From contig DHAH01000037.1 in the NCBI GenBank assembly GCA_002397345.1, positions 13,228 through 28,529 on the forward strand: a stretch of 15,302 nucleotides of DNA, read 5' to 3'. The DNA comes from Clostridiales bacterium UBA4959. GTDB taxonomy: Bacteria; Bacillota; Clostridia; Oscillospirales; CAG-272. Below are positions 1 through 7,224 of the stretch, in pieces (the first letter of the stretch is position 1; each line of letters begins with the position of its first letter). Under the pieces are notes generated by a model. The model ran no database searches and was not told the DNA's origin. It saw only the letters and a program-made list of their open reading frames with translations. The position numbers were made by a program, and so were the translations under genes.

Positions 1-515
1 GGCAGCGACTGGAACACCGTCAGCGGAACGTCGCCCGTTCCCGGCGGCATATCGATGAACATGAAATCTATGTCGCCCCAAACGACATCAGACCAAAACT
101 GCTTCACTGTGTTCGCGATCACCGGGCCGCGCCACACCACCGGCATGGTTTCGCCCTCGAGCAGCAGGTTGACGCTCATTACTTCGATGCCGTTTTTGCT
201 TTTGAGCGGGAAGATACCGTCCTCACAGCCGGTTACCTCGCCCTTCACGCCGAATACGCGCGGGATAGACGGGCCGGTAATATCCGCGTCCAGCACAGCG
301 GTTTTATGACCGCGGCGCCGCATTTCGACCGCGAGCATGGAGGTGACAAGCGATTTACCGACTCCGCCCTTGCCGGACACAACGGCGATCACCTTTTTTA
401 CATTGCTGAGCTTGTTTTCGGGCGCCAGCAGACTTTCTTTATTTTTCGACGGGCAGCTTGCACCGCAGGACGAACAGTCATGCGTGCAGGCGGCGTCGTT
501 TTGTTTTTCAGGCAT
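1..515 (-). CDS. Mrp/NBP35-type Fe-S cluster carrier P-loop ATPase, 5' part only
   Basis: This is the first 171 codons of a gene that runs off the left edge. The protein is a cytoplasmic SIMIBI-class ATPase of the Mrp/NBP35/ApbC family, which binds and transfers iron-sulfur clusters. A deviant Walker A motif, SGKGGVGKS, begins near residue 45, followed by the switch region VLDADITGP and the Walker B-like FIDMPPGTGD, all diagnostic of the family. The N-terminus carries four cysteines, C10, C14, C17 and C21 (CTHDCSSCGASC), reminiscent of the NBP35 N-terminal cluster site and frequent in clostridial members. The ATG at 515 has an AGGA about 13 bases upstream, slightly long, and no better start is seen. 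It has its own promoter at 556-583 and is 120 bases downstream of the phosphoesterase gene, so it is probably transcribed separately. The C-terminal CxxC that normally binds the bridging cluster is outside the window. Confidence 0.93.
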   Translation of the reverse strand, partial: MPEKQNDAACTHDCSSCGASCPSKNKESLLAPENKLSNVKKVIAVVSGKGGVGKSLVTSMLAVEMRRRGHKTAVLDADITGPSIPRVFGVKGEVTGCEDGIFPLKSKNGIEVMSVNLLLEGETMPVVWRGPVIANTVKQFWSDVVWGDIDFMFIDMPPGTGDVPLTVFQSL

Positions 516-555
516 TAAACAATTAATTTCCTTTCAGGATTTTTATTACTATTTT

Positions 556-583
556 ATTATATACAATAAACGCTAAAATTCAA
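556..583 (-). promoter_or_regulatory. Sigma-A-type promoter for the Mrp-family gene
   Basis: On the minus strand a -35 TTGAAT (583-578) is separated by 16 bases from a perfect -10 TATAAT (561-556). The predicted transcript would start near 549, giving a leader of about 34 bases before the ATG at 515. The surrounding 516-635 spacer is very AT-rich, and I see no clear terminator in it for the phosphoesterase gene upstream, so read-through is possible. Confidence 0.6.
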
Positions 584-635
584 GGTAAAATGATGTAAAG
601 TTTTTAAATTCTTGCGTCGTATAAACAAAATATAT

Positions 636-2453
636 TTATCTTACGCGATTTATAACGTATTTTCCGGCTTCAAGCAGCGTGTCCGAACCGTCGAAGGCGT
701 AATAATCCAGCCGCAGCGTTTTGTCATCGAAACGCACAAGCAGACTCGTGGAGTTTACCATCGCGCCCGCGTTGGCGTAGCAGAATTTAATATGTCGCTT
801 GATTTGTTCCGCCTTGTCGCAGATAATTTCGTCACCCGGTTTGCGGGCGGTCAGCATGGTTACATCGCCTAAATGGTTGTGTCCCCAAACGAATAAAATA
901 TCGTTGCGATCGGCATATTTATTCAGCAAGTCGATCATTTTTTCCGCGTTTTTGACCTCGCGGTCGCCGCTGTTGTACGCGTAATGGAGCGGCCAGTGCG
1001 AATTAATTAAAATAAATTTGCCGCTGCCGTCGATATATTTTAAAAATCGCTCCAGCTTCGATAAATCCTCGTCGCGGAACATACTGTAATATTCACCGTA
1101 GGTCACGTCGGTCGCTCCAACGTTGAATATCACATACGGCGCGCCCGTATCGCCGCCGGGATATATTGCGCCCACACGCGAACAGCCGTAAACCTCCGCA
1201 AAGGTTGAGCCTGTGTTATCGTAAAAGTTTTCGTCATACAGCGACTCCCAGTCGTGGTTACCCATGGTGAACACCGGCTGCGCGTCGGGGAAAATATCGG
1301 TTATCGTGCTCCGCACCAAGCCGGCGTAATCCTGCCAGCCGGTGAAAAAATATCCCCCGCCGCCCGTATACATGTCGCCCGCGAAACTGACCGTGCGCGG
1401 ATAAATCCCGTCTTTGCGCAAAATCGCAAGAGAACGCGAAAGGTTATCCGTATATTTATGAATATCAGAGGTGATCAACAGTGTCCGCGCGTCGGCGGCG
1501 TTGTTTCCGACGGGCAGCGCTTCCGTTTGGGGATAGGAGATTATAACAGTGAGTGCATTGCCCGCGCGCGTGGCTTGTACGGGCTGTCCGTTCACGGTCA
1601 CCGCGGCGTCGTCCGCAAATATATAGTCCGCGCAGGTTTTAAGCGTCACCGTCGCGGTATACGCGGTCGAATACGCGAACACCGCGGGTTCGCCCGACCA
1701 ATCCGTGGATACGACGCGATATTCCGCTCCTCCGCTGTTTATGTATGCTCCAAGCGCGGGCTGACCGGCTTTCGGCGGCGTAATCGCAAGGCTTAGCCGT
1801 GTGATATTGCGGGGATTTTCGTTTTTGCCGACGAACCGGAACAGCTTCATCGAAAACAGACGCTGCGCCATGCCCGACGGGTTGTTTAAATAAATAAACG
1901 CGCCGCTGTATTTAGAAAAATACAGCATGTTGCGCAGCTCCGGATTTTCCGTCGCGGCGGCGAGATAAAAAACATCGCCCCGCCTTATCACCTGCCATGT
2001 GTAATACATCAGATCGCGTTTATCGTCAGGCTGTTCGGAGGCGCTGAGCCGCAGATAATCCTCCCCGCGCCAGGTGTCGCGCGTCAGCGGTATTCCGTCA
2101 TGTGTTATGCGGTAATTTCCGTCTGTAGAATTTTTGTCGCTATCAAACCGCCACAGCATGGACGCGTCAACCTCGCCGCCCAAAATGTCATCGGTTGTCG
2201 TCACCGGCTTGCCCGACAAACTGTATTCTTCACCGTTTTTTATCGGATCGGAAGTCAGGGCGTAGCCGTTGCTCACGATAATATAATCCACGCCTGGCTC
2301 GATGGCGCTTGTCTGCTCCCATCGCTCGGTTACGGGCGGCGCGGTATCGTCGTTCGGCGCTCTTATCCGCGACGCCGCAATTAAAATCAGTGCCGGCAGC
2401 ATAATGAATATTATTGATTTTTTTGCGGCTTTACGAACTTTATTTTCTTTCAC
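636..2453 (-). CDS. Membrane-anchored calcineurin-like metallophosphoesterase, multidomain
   Basis: This 605-residue protein is predicted to be tethered outside the cytoplasmic membrane. A basic N-terminus is followed by a hydrophobic segment at about 13-28. All five metallophosphoesterase blocks are present in the C-terminal half: SDIH (D330, H332), GD (G359, D360), GNHD (398-401), SHW (H486) and GHNH (524-527). The fold should therefore bind a dinuclear metal centre and hydrolyse a phosphoester, but the substrate is unknown. Residues about 50-215 contain a region starting DYIIVSNGYALT of unassigned fold. Residues about 225-310 look like an Ig-like module (TATVTLK, then VTVNG). The start is GTG at 2453, with GGGAGG seven bases upstream. 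It overlaps the stop of the polyferredoxin gene by four bases (GTGA), so the two are translationally coupled. It is the last gene of the five-gene operon. Confidence 0.9.
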   Translation of the reverse strand: MKENKVRKAAKKSIIFIMLPALILIAASRIRAPNDDTAPPVTERWEQTSAIEPGVDYIIVSNGYALTSDPIKNGEEYSLSGKPVTTTDDILGGEVDASMLWRFDSDKNSTDGNYRITHDGIPLTRDTWRGEDYLRLSASEQPDDKRDLMYYTWQVIRRGDVFYLAAATENPELRNMLYFSKYSGAFIYLNNPSGMAQRLFSMKLFRFVGKNENPRNITRLSLAITPPKAGQPALGAYINSGGAEYRVVSTDWSGEPAVFAYSTAYTATVTLKTCADYIFADDAAVTVNGQPVQATRAGNALTVIISYPQTEALPVGNNAADARTLLITSDIHKYTDNLSRSLAILRKDGIYPRTVSFAGDMYTGGGGYFFTGWQDYAGLVRSTITDIFPDAQPVFTMGNHDWESLYDENFYDNTGSTFAEVYGCSRVGAIYPGGDTGAPYVIFNVGATDVTYGEYYSMFRDEDLSKLERFLKYIDGSGKFILINSHWPLHYAYNSGDREVKNAEKMIDLLNKYADRNDILFVWGHNHLGDVTMLTARKPGDEIICDKAEQIKRHIKFCYANAGAMVNSTSLLVRFDDKTLRLDYYAFDGSDTLLEAGKYVINRVR

Positions 2454-3364
2454 TTTATTGCCTCCCGGGCAGATTTTCCGGTTTTATTCCTAACCGGCAG
2501 ACCCGACAGCGCACCGCGCGGGCAGACGCTCACACAATCGCCGCAGCGGATGCAATCGGGCGAGCCGGGATTTTTTTGCGGCACGACGCCGAGCTTGCAC
2601 GCCTTCTCGCACGCGCCGCAGTTTATGCATTTATTTTTATCCAGCCTCAGCCTGCACAGCGAGATGGGGTTAAACAGCCCGTATATCGCACCCAGCGGGC
2701 AAAGATAGCGGCAAAACGGGCGGTATGTAATAACCGAAAGAAAGATTATCACGATTAATATCGTAACTTTTATGATAAACCACATCCCCGCCGCGTCCGC
2801 GTAGCCCTCGCCGAACAACACGAGCGGAAGTCCCGCCTGAAGCGTTCCCGCCGGACACACCAGTTTGCAGAACCACGGGCTGCCCTGCCCCACGATATTC
2901 GTCAGTGTAAGCGGCAATATCACACACAACACCGCAAGCAGCGCGTATTTCAGCCATCTAAGCGCTCTGTCGCCCGGCAGTTTGCGGAGTTTTTTGACGA
3001 ATGGAATTTTGTATAATAAATCCTGAAAAAATCCGAACGGGCACAGCCATCCGCAAATAAAGCGGCCGAGCAGCGCGCCGAATATAAATAAAAAGCCAAG
3101 TGTATACAGCGGTAAACTTACCCACGGCAAGCGCAGCTTATACTCGCTGCCGGCAATATCGCCGCCGGCTAAAGCCGATTGGAACGCGCCGAGCGGGCAG
3201 GCAAACAGCGCGCCCGGGCAACTGTAGCAGTTCAGCCCGGGTATGCAGATTTGCTTGCTCGCGCCGGTAAATATCTTCATTTTGGCGATTCCGGCAAGAT
3301 AACCGTTTGAAAATACCGTCGCCGCCGCTTGCGCGAATGTGCGGGGATGTAATTTTTTCTTCAT
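2450..3364 (-). CDS. NapH/MauN-type membrane 4Fe-4S polyferredoxin
   Basis: This 304-residue membrane protein is built to pass electrons between the cytoplasm and an extracytoplasmic or membrane partner. Hydrophobic segments lie at about 84-104, 140-158 and 196-214. Two family-type CxxxCP motifs are seen, CGWLCP (C104, C108) and CRYLCP (C218, C222), with a further pair at C166 and C170. An N-terminal cluster of cysteines, C40, C46, C49 and C56, is also present. The C-terminus holds two classical ferredoxin motifs, C246/C249/C252/C256 and C271/C274/C277/C281, predicted to bind two 4Fe-4S clusters. The ATG at 3364 lies nine bases after the stop of the CXXC mini-protein gene. The NapH/YccM/NosR-like architecture is well known. 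The assignment to a thiol-redox route is inferred from the thioredoxin-like and CXXC neighbours. Confidence 0.88.
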   Translation of the reverse strand: MKKKLHPRTFAQAAATVFSNGYLAGIAKMKIFTGASKQICIPGLNCYSCPGALFACPLGAFQSALAGGDIAGSEYKLRLPWVSLPLYTLGFLFIFGALLGRFICGWLCPFGFFQDLLYKIPFVKKLRKLPGDRALRWLKYALLAVLCVILPLTLTNIVGQGSPWFCKLVCPAGTLQAGLPLVLFGEGYADAAGMWFIIKVTILIVIIFLSVITYRPFCRYLCPLGAIYGLFNPISLCRLRLDKNKCINCGACEKACKLGVVPQKNPGSPDCIRCGDCVSVCPRGALSGLPVRNKTGKSAREAIK

Positions 3365-3373
3365 ATTATCCGA

Positions 3374-3520
3374 TTATCCGATGCCGATGCATTCAAGACA
3401 GATATTCGACGCTTTCACATGAACGTCCTTTGCCTCGCCGCGCAGCGCGCCGAGGATAAGCATGGCGGCGCCAAGAATCAGCGCCGCAAGGGTTATGACA
3501 GAACGCCGGCGTGTGTTCAT
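3374..3520 (-). CDS. CD1871A-type CXXC motif mini-protein (48 aa)
   Basis: A tiny ORF fills the gap between the thioredoxin-like and polyferredoxin genes. It encodes 48 residues: a basic start (MNTRRRS), one hydrophobic helix at about 8-27, and a short tail ending CLECIGIG with a CxxC at C41 and C44. This matches my recollection of the clostridial family named CD1871A family CXXC motif-containing protein, which has the same size, a single helix and a C-terminal [13 protein letters not shown] tail. The start codon shares one base with the stop of the gene upstream (TGATG), so translation is very likely coupled. The topology is inferred as cytoplasmic N-terminus with the CxxC tail outside, where it could exchange electrons or disulfides with the thioredoxin lipoprotein. 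It is short enough for automatic gene calling to miss. Confidence 0.82.
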   Translation of the reverse strand: MNTRRRSVITLAALILGAAMLILGALRGEAKDVHVKASNICLECIGIG

Positions 3521-4137
3521 CAGTTTACCTTCTCGAGCATTTTATCGATTATCTTTACCCAATCTTTATACGATTTCGAGCCGAGGACTGTTTTTCCGAC
3601 CTGATTACCCTTTTCGTCAATAAAAACCGTAGTCGGCACGCCCTCTATATTTTTAACGATAAGATTGTTCCAATCCTTGGACAATAACATGTGTTTATAG
3701 TCGGCGCCGGTCGCGTCTATGATTTTTTTGACGGTTCGGGCGTCCTTTTCGTCGATCTTCCCTGCCGAAAATACATCCGCGACCAGTCCGACGATCTGGA
3801 ACTCTTTGTCGGCGTAATCTTTATGCAGCTTGGCAAGATCGGGCATTTCGTTTATGCAGGGCGTGCAGAATGTGCCCCAGATATTGACCATTGTCAGTTT
3901 ATAACCGGTGAAAATATCGCCGTTTACTTCGTTGCCGTCGGGGTCGTAGGCGGTAAACGTGCTGAATTTACCCTCTCCGGCTGTTTCTGACACGGTTATT
4001 TCTGATACGGTCGTTTCCGCGGCGATTGTTTCAACCGGAGTTGTCTCTGCCGCGGTGTTTTGCGCTTCATCCCGCGGCGCGGCGCAGGCGGCGAGTGTTA
4101 ATGAAAACAATATTACGGCGGCAAACAGCTTTTTCAT
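3520..4137 (-). CDS. TlpA/ResA-like thioredoxin-fold lipoprotein
   Basis: The protein has 205 residues from the chosen ATG at 4137. It opens with a lipoprotein signal peptide ([11 protein letters not shown], lipobox LAAC with C18), so it should be anchored on the outer face of the membrane. A low-complexity Thr/Glu linker (about 25-53) leads to a thioredoxin domain with WGTFCTPC (C90, C93) and the cis-proline loop GVPTT near residue 165. This is the redox-active layout of TlpA/ResA-type thiol-disulfide oxidoreductases. A TTG nine bases further upstream is also open but sits only about two bases from the GGGGA ribosome site. The ATG at 4137 has a spacing of about 10 and places the basic KK directly after Met. 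It overlaps the CXXC mini-protein gene by one base. The likely role is reduction of extracytoplasmic disulfides. Confidence 0.9.
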   Translation of the reverse strand: MKKLFAAVILFSLTLAACAAPRDEAQNTAAETTPVETIAAETTVSEITVSETAGEGKFSTFTAYDPDGNEVNGDIFTGYKLTMVNIWGTFCTPCINEMPDLAKLHKDYADKEFQIVGLVADVFSAGKIDEKDARTVKKIIDATGADYKHMLLSKDWNNLIVKNIEGVPTTVFIDEKGNQVGKTVLGSKSYKDWVKIIDKMLEKVN

Positions 4138-4158
4138 ATGAATCAATTCCCCGTTTTA

Positions 4159-4704
4159 TTAAATATGAACAGGCACGACGACCGTTGCGCGGTTATGGAA
4201 TTTCATAAGCTTCAACGCCTTGTTGATGGGATCGAAAAATATAGTGTTGCGATGTCCGTCCTCATCTTCGAATAATATGTAATACAGCTCCGGGTTGGAC
4301 ATCGTTGAGCAGGCGATATATTTATTGTCCGCTTCGTCGGCGGCTGCTTTATATTCATCGCGGTAAGGCGCGATGGCGATGGCGTCGCCCAGCCGGATCT
4401 CGAATTTTTGCTTGCGCGAGCGTCTGCCGTATATCTCCGAGAAGGTTATAAGCCCAGAATTAATAGAATATTCATATTCTATCTGTACATACCGGTAGGT
4501 GAGGGGTATAATAATCGACAGCATCATGGGGAACAGCGCGATGAACCAGATAACAAACGCCGCCAGCGGCGTCGCGGCGATAACGACAATACCCACGATG
4601 GGAAACATCACATAAGCGATGATCATCAGATTGCGGGCGTGTTTGTATACCCCCTCATATTTTTTTACAACGCAGTATTCGACTCGGTTGGATTCTTCGT
4701 ACAT
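4159..4704 (-). CDS. Small membrane protein with PH-like cytoplasmic tail, family not recognised
   Basis: This 181-residue protein has two adjacent hydrophobic helices at about 26-46 and 49-72. A mainly polar C-terminal part of about 110 residues follows, with alternating strand-like stretches such as VQIEYEYSINSGLITFSEI and ELYYILFEDEDG. A two-helix hairpin followed by a beta-rich tail resembles bacterial PH-type membrane proteins, but I do not recognise a named family with confidence. The start is taken as the ATG at 4704, nine bases after AGGAG. A TTG at 4710 is only three bases from it. It is the first gene of the leftward operon, 29 bases from the predicted transcription start and 21 bases before the thioredoxin lipoprotein gene. 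Its position suggests a link with the redox genes, but nothing in the protein itself shows redox chemistry (it has only two cysteines, not in a CxxC). Confidence 0.75.
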   Translation of the reverse strand: MYEESNRVEYCVVKKYEGVYKHARNLMIIAYVMFPIVGIVVIAATPLAAFVIWFIALFPMMLSIIIPLTYRYVQIEYEYSINSGLITFSEIYGRRSRKQKFEIRLGDAIAIAPYRDEYKAAADEADNKYIACSTMSNPELYYILFEDEDGHRNTIFFDPINKALKLMKFHNRATVVVPVHI

Positions 4705-4739
4705 ATACAAATGCTCCTGTTTATTGCGTATTTACTGTA

Positions 4740-4768
4740 AGTATAACATAATAGCACGGAGTTTTCAA
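4740..4768 (-). promoter_or_regulatory. Sigma-A-type promoter of the leftward redox/phosphoesterase operon
   Basis: On the minus strand a -35 TTGAAA (4768-4763) and a -10 TATACT (4745-4740) are separated by exactly 17 bases. The start of transcription would fall near 4733, giving a 29-base leader containing the AGGAG of the first gene. It stands back to back with the rightward promoter at 4788-4816, with only 19 bases between the two -35 boxes, so a single bound protein could affect both. Confidence 0.72.
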
Positions 4769-4787
4769 GAATATTTTAAAATTCATA

Positions 4788-4816
4788 TTGAATATATGCG
4801 CGTTTTAATTTATAAT
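4788..4816 (+). promoter_or_regulatory. Sigma-A-type promoter of the ACT-PFL operon
   Basis: TTGAAT (4788-4793), a 17-base spacer and a perfect TATAAT (4811-4816) form a near-consensus promoter. Transcription should begin near 4823, giving a leader of about 60 bases before the ATG at 4883. The leader contains the GC-rich hairpin at 4835-4856. Confidence 0.75.
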
Positions 4817-4834
4817 GATTTATATTATATGTAT

Positions 4835-4856
4835 GGGCGGAGTTCTTTCTCCGCCC
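4835..4856 (+). promoter_or_regulatory. GC-rich hairpin in the 5' leader of the ACT-PFL operon
   Basis: A perfect 8-bp stem, GGGCGGAG paired with CTCCGCCC, closes a six-base loop (TTCTTT). It lies about 12 bases after the predicted transcription start and ends about 10 bases before the GGAG ribosome site. No T-run follows on either strand, so it is not a normal intrinsic terminator. It may stabilise the 5' end of the message or be a protein or ribosome-access control element. Its function is not known. Confidence 0.55.
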
Positions 4857-4882
4857 GAAAATTAAAACCGGAGTAAAATAAT

Positions 4883-5152
4883 ATGAAAGCCGTTATCACC
4901 GTCACCGGACGCGACAGCATGGGCATCATCGCGCGCGTCAGCACTTCCTGCGCCGAATGCGGGGTTAATATCATGGATATATCGCAAAGCGTTTTGCATG
5001 AATATTTCGCTATGATTATGCTTGTCGACATTGACAAGCTGACCATTCCCTTCACCGATTTTGTCGACCGCATGGCGGAGCTGGGACATTCCTCGGCGCT
5101 GGAGATCCACACCATGCACGAGGACATCTTCAATTCGATGCACAGGATATAA
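4883..5152 (+). CDS. ACT domain protein (UPF0237 family)
   Basis: This 89-residue protein is a single ACT domain. It begins [20 protein letters not shown], with the G-x-D-x-x-G-I-I-A signature of the strand-helix turn where ACT domains usually bind small ligands such as amino acids. The length fits the UPF0237 family, which is normally found next to a PFL-family (UPF0210) gene, as here. Such a protein is expected to sense a metabolite and act on its partner or on regulation, but the ligand is not known. The ATG follows GGAG by about nine bases. The next gene starts seven bases after the stop, so the two are almost certainly co-translated. It is the first gene after the promoter at 4788-4816. 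Confidence 0.92.
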   Translation: MKAVITVTGRDSMGIIARVSTSCAECGVNIMDISQSVLHEYFAMIMLVDIDKLTIPFTDFVDRMAELGHSSALEIHTMHEDIFNSMHRI

Positions 5153-5159
5153 AATATAT

Positions 5160-6518
5160 ATGATAAACATGACAGACATCCTCGAAACGATCAACATGAT
5201 CCGCGAGGAAAATTTGGATATACGCACCGTTACAATGGGTATTTCGCTTATCGACTGCGTCTCTGACGACGGGGACAGACTGTGCGGTAAAGTATACGAT
5301 AAAATTACAAAATCCGCCGAACGGCTGGTGTCTACGGCGTGCGATATTGAAAAACAATACGGCATCCCGATTATCAACAAGCGCGTTTCGGTCACGCCCG
5401 TTTCGCTTATCAGCGGCGCGTGCTCGCCCGACGGTTTTGTGAAGCTGGCTCACACGCTCGACCGTGCGGCAAAGACACTGGGCATCGATTTCATCGGCGG
5501 CTTTGGCGCGCTGGTGCAAAAAGGCACGGGAGCAAGCGCGGCGCGGCTGATCGACGCGATTCCGCAGGCGCTTGCCGAAACAAAAAAAGTCTGCTCGTCG
5601 GTCAACGTAGCCTCGACCAAGGCGGGTATCAACATGGACGCCATCGCGAAGATGGGGGGCGTTATCAAGCATACCGCGCAGCTCACGCGGGAGCGCGACT
5701 CCATCGGCTGCGCGAAACTTGTGGTGTTCGCCAACGTGCCGGAGGACAACCCCTTCATGGCGGGCGCGTTCCACGGCATGGGCGAGCCGGAAACGGTGAT
5801 CAACGTGGGCGTATCCGGTTCGGGCGTAGTCGCGAGCGCGGTAAAGCGCGCGGGTAACTGCGACTTTTCGGCGCTGGCGGATATTATCAAAAAAACGGCG
5901 TTTAAAATCACGCGCGTGGGTCAGCTCGTCGCGGGCGAAGCGTCGCGCAGACTGGGCGTGCCGCTGGGTATAGTCGATCTTTCGCTCGCGCCTACGCCGG
6001 CGATCGGCGACTCGGTCGCGCGCATCATCGAAGGTATGGGCGTAGACGTATGCGGCGCGCCGGGTACTACCGCCGCTCTGGCAATGCTCAACGACGCGGT
6101 GAAAAAGGGCGGCGTTATGGCGTCATCCTCGGTCGGCGGACTGTCGGGCGCGTTCATCCCTGTCTCCGAGGACGAGGGCATGATCGCGGCGGCGGAACGC
6201 GGCGCCTTGTCGCTTGAAAAACTCGAAGCGATGACCGCCGTCTGCTCCGTGGGTCTGGACATGATAGCCATTCCCGGCGACACGCCCGAGGACGTGATCT
6301 GCGGTATCATCGCCGACGAGATGTCCATCGGTGTGGCGAACAATAAGACGACAGCCGTGCGTCTCATCCCCGCCTGCGGCAAGTCGGCGGGCGATTCCGT
6401 GACCTTCGGCGGGCTGCTCGGTTACGCGCCCGTCATGCGTGTCAGCCCCTTCGGCTGCGCAAGTTTTGTCGCGCGCGGCGGCACGATCCCCGCGCCGATA
6501 CACAGCCTGAAAAATTAA
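5160..6518 (+). CDS. PFL family protein (UPF0210 / DUF711)
   Basis: The protein has 452 residues, the usual length for UPF0210. The family has a glycyl-radical-enzyme-like (pyruvate formate-lyase-like) barrel, but its members have not been shown, to my knowledge, to be glycyl radical enzymes, and the reaction is unknown. Conserved stretches seen include [13 protein letters not shown] (about 110-122), [15 protein letters not shown] (197-211), [10 protein letters not shown] (215-224), and [18 protein letters not shown] near 401-418. The open frame extends upstream through the ACT gene. The ATG at 5160 was chosen because AGGA lies 12 bases before it and it gives the family length. A second in-frame ATG at 5169 is possible. 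It follows the ACT gene by seven bases, the standard pairing, and this makes the ACT protein the likely regulator of the PFL protein. Confidence 0.93.
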   Translation: MINMTDILETINMIREENLDIRTVTMGISLIDCVSDDGDRLCGKVYDKITKSAERLVSTACDIEKQYGIPIINKRVSVTPVSLISGACSPDGFVKLAHTLDRAAKTLGIDFIGGFGALVQKGTGASAARLIDAIPQALAETKKVCSSVNVASTKAGINMDAIAKMGGVIKHTAQLTRERDSIGCAKLVVFANVPEDNPFMAGAFHGMGEPETVINVGVSGSGVVASAVKRAGNCDFSALADIIKKTAFKITRVGQLVAGEASRRLGVPLGIVDLSLAPTPAIGDSVARIIEGMGVDVCGAPGTTAALAMLNDAVKKGGVMASSSVGGLSGAFIPVSEDEGMIAAAERGALSLEKLEAMTAVCSVGLDMIAIPGDTPEDVICGIIADEMSIGVANNKTTAVRLIPACGKSAGDSVTFGGLLGYAPVMRVSPFGCASFVARGGTIPAPIHSLKN

Positions 6519-6564
6519 CCACCACCCGGAAATTACATTATTTTAATGAAAGATTAAATAAAAA

Positions 6565-7206
6565 ATGAAAAACATCGGCGTTCTCGTATCAGGCGGCGGC
6601 ACCAACCTCGGATCCATTATCGACGCTATCGGCGCGGGTAAAATCACCGGCGGGCGCATTGCGCTGGTGCTGTCCAGCTCGCCCGCCGCATACGCGCTGA
6701 CGCGCGCCGCGGAGCATAACATCCCAACAGCGGTTGTGGACAGCGCGGCATATAAAAGGAGCGCGGCTTTTGACCGCGACGGGTTCAGTATAGCGATTGC
6801 GGAGCGGTTTAAAGTGGCGGAGATCGATTTAGTTGTGCTCGCGGGATTCAATTTCGTGCTTTCACCCGCGTTTGTGGCCGCCTATCCTAACCGCATCATA
6901 AATGTGCACCCCGCGTTGATTCCGAGCTTCTGCGGCAAGGGCTTTTACGGTTTACACACCCATCGCGCGGTGTTCGCGTCAGGCGTAAAGCTGACGGGCG
7001 CGACTGTACATTTCGTCACCGACGAAGCCGACGCCGGTCCGATCATCGCGCAGAAAGCCGTCGAGGTACGTTACGGCGACACACCGGAGACGCTCCAGCG
7101 CCGCGTTATGGAGCAGGCGGAGTGGGTCATTCTTCCGGAGGCGATAAATCTGTTCTGCAACGACAAAATATTTTTCGAGAACGGCAACGCATACATAAAA
7201 GAATAA
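6565..7206 (+). CDS. purN: Phosphoribosylglycinamide formyltransferase (GAR transformylase)
   Basis: PurN transfers a formyl group from 10-formyltetrahydrofolate to GAR in purine synthesis, in the cytoplasm. The 213-residue length is typical. The phosphate-binding start VLVSGGGTNL lies at about 6-15. The catalytic residues align as N113 and H115 in NVHP and D156 in VTDEADAGPI, equivalent to E. coli N106, H108 and D144. Relative to E. coli there is a short insertion, CGKGFY, before GLHTHR at about 123-128. I recall the same insertion from clostridial PurN proteins. The ribosome site is weak (GAAAG at 6548), and the gene begins 46 bases after the PFL gene and ends 18 bases before the acetyltransferase gene. 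It stands apart from other pur genes, which are not in this window. Confidence 0.93.
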   Translation: MKNIGVLVSGGGTNLGSIIDAIGAGKITGGRIALVLSSSPAAYALTRAAEHNIPTAVVDSAAYKRSAAFDRDGFSIAIAERFKVAEIDLVVLAGFNFVLSPAFVAAYPNRIINVHPALIPSFCGKGFYGLHTHRAVFASGVKLTGATVHFVTDEADAGPIIAQKAVEVRYGDTPETLQRRVMEQAEWVILPEAINLFCNDKIFFENGNAYIKE

Positions 7207-7224
7207 ATATTAAGGAGAGCCTAT

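Noticed and set aside
1254..1796. Long open frame on the plus strand inside the phosphoesterase gene
   Set aside because: It is antisense to a gene with all catalytic motifs, has no ribosome site, and its translation is Arg-rich and family-less. It is a by-product of GC-biased codons.
5130..5774. 214-codon open frame on the minus strand over the ACT and PFL genes
   Set aside because: Both plus-strand genes are well-supported families. The antisense protein is Arg/His-rich and unlike known proteins.
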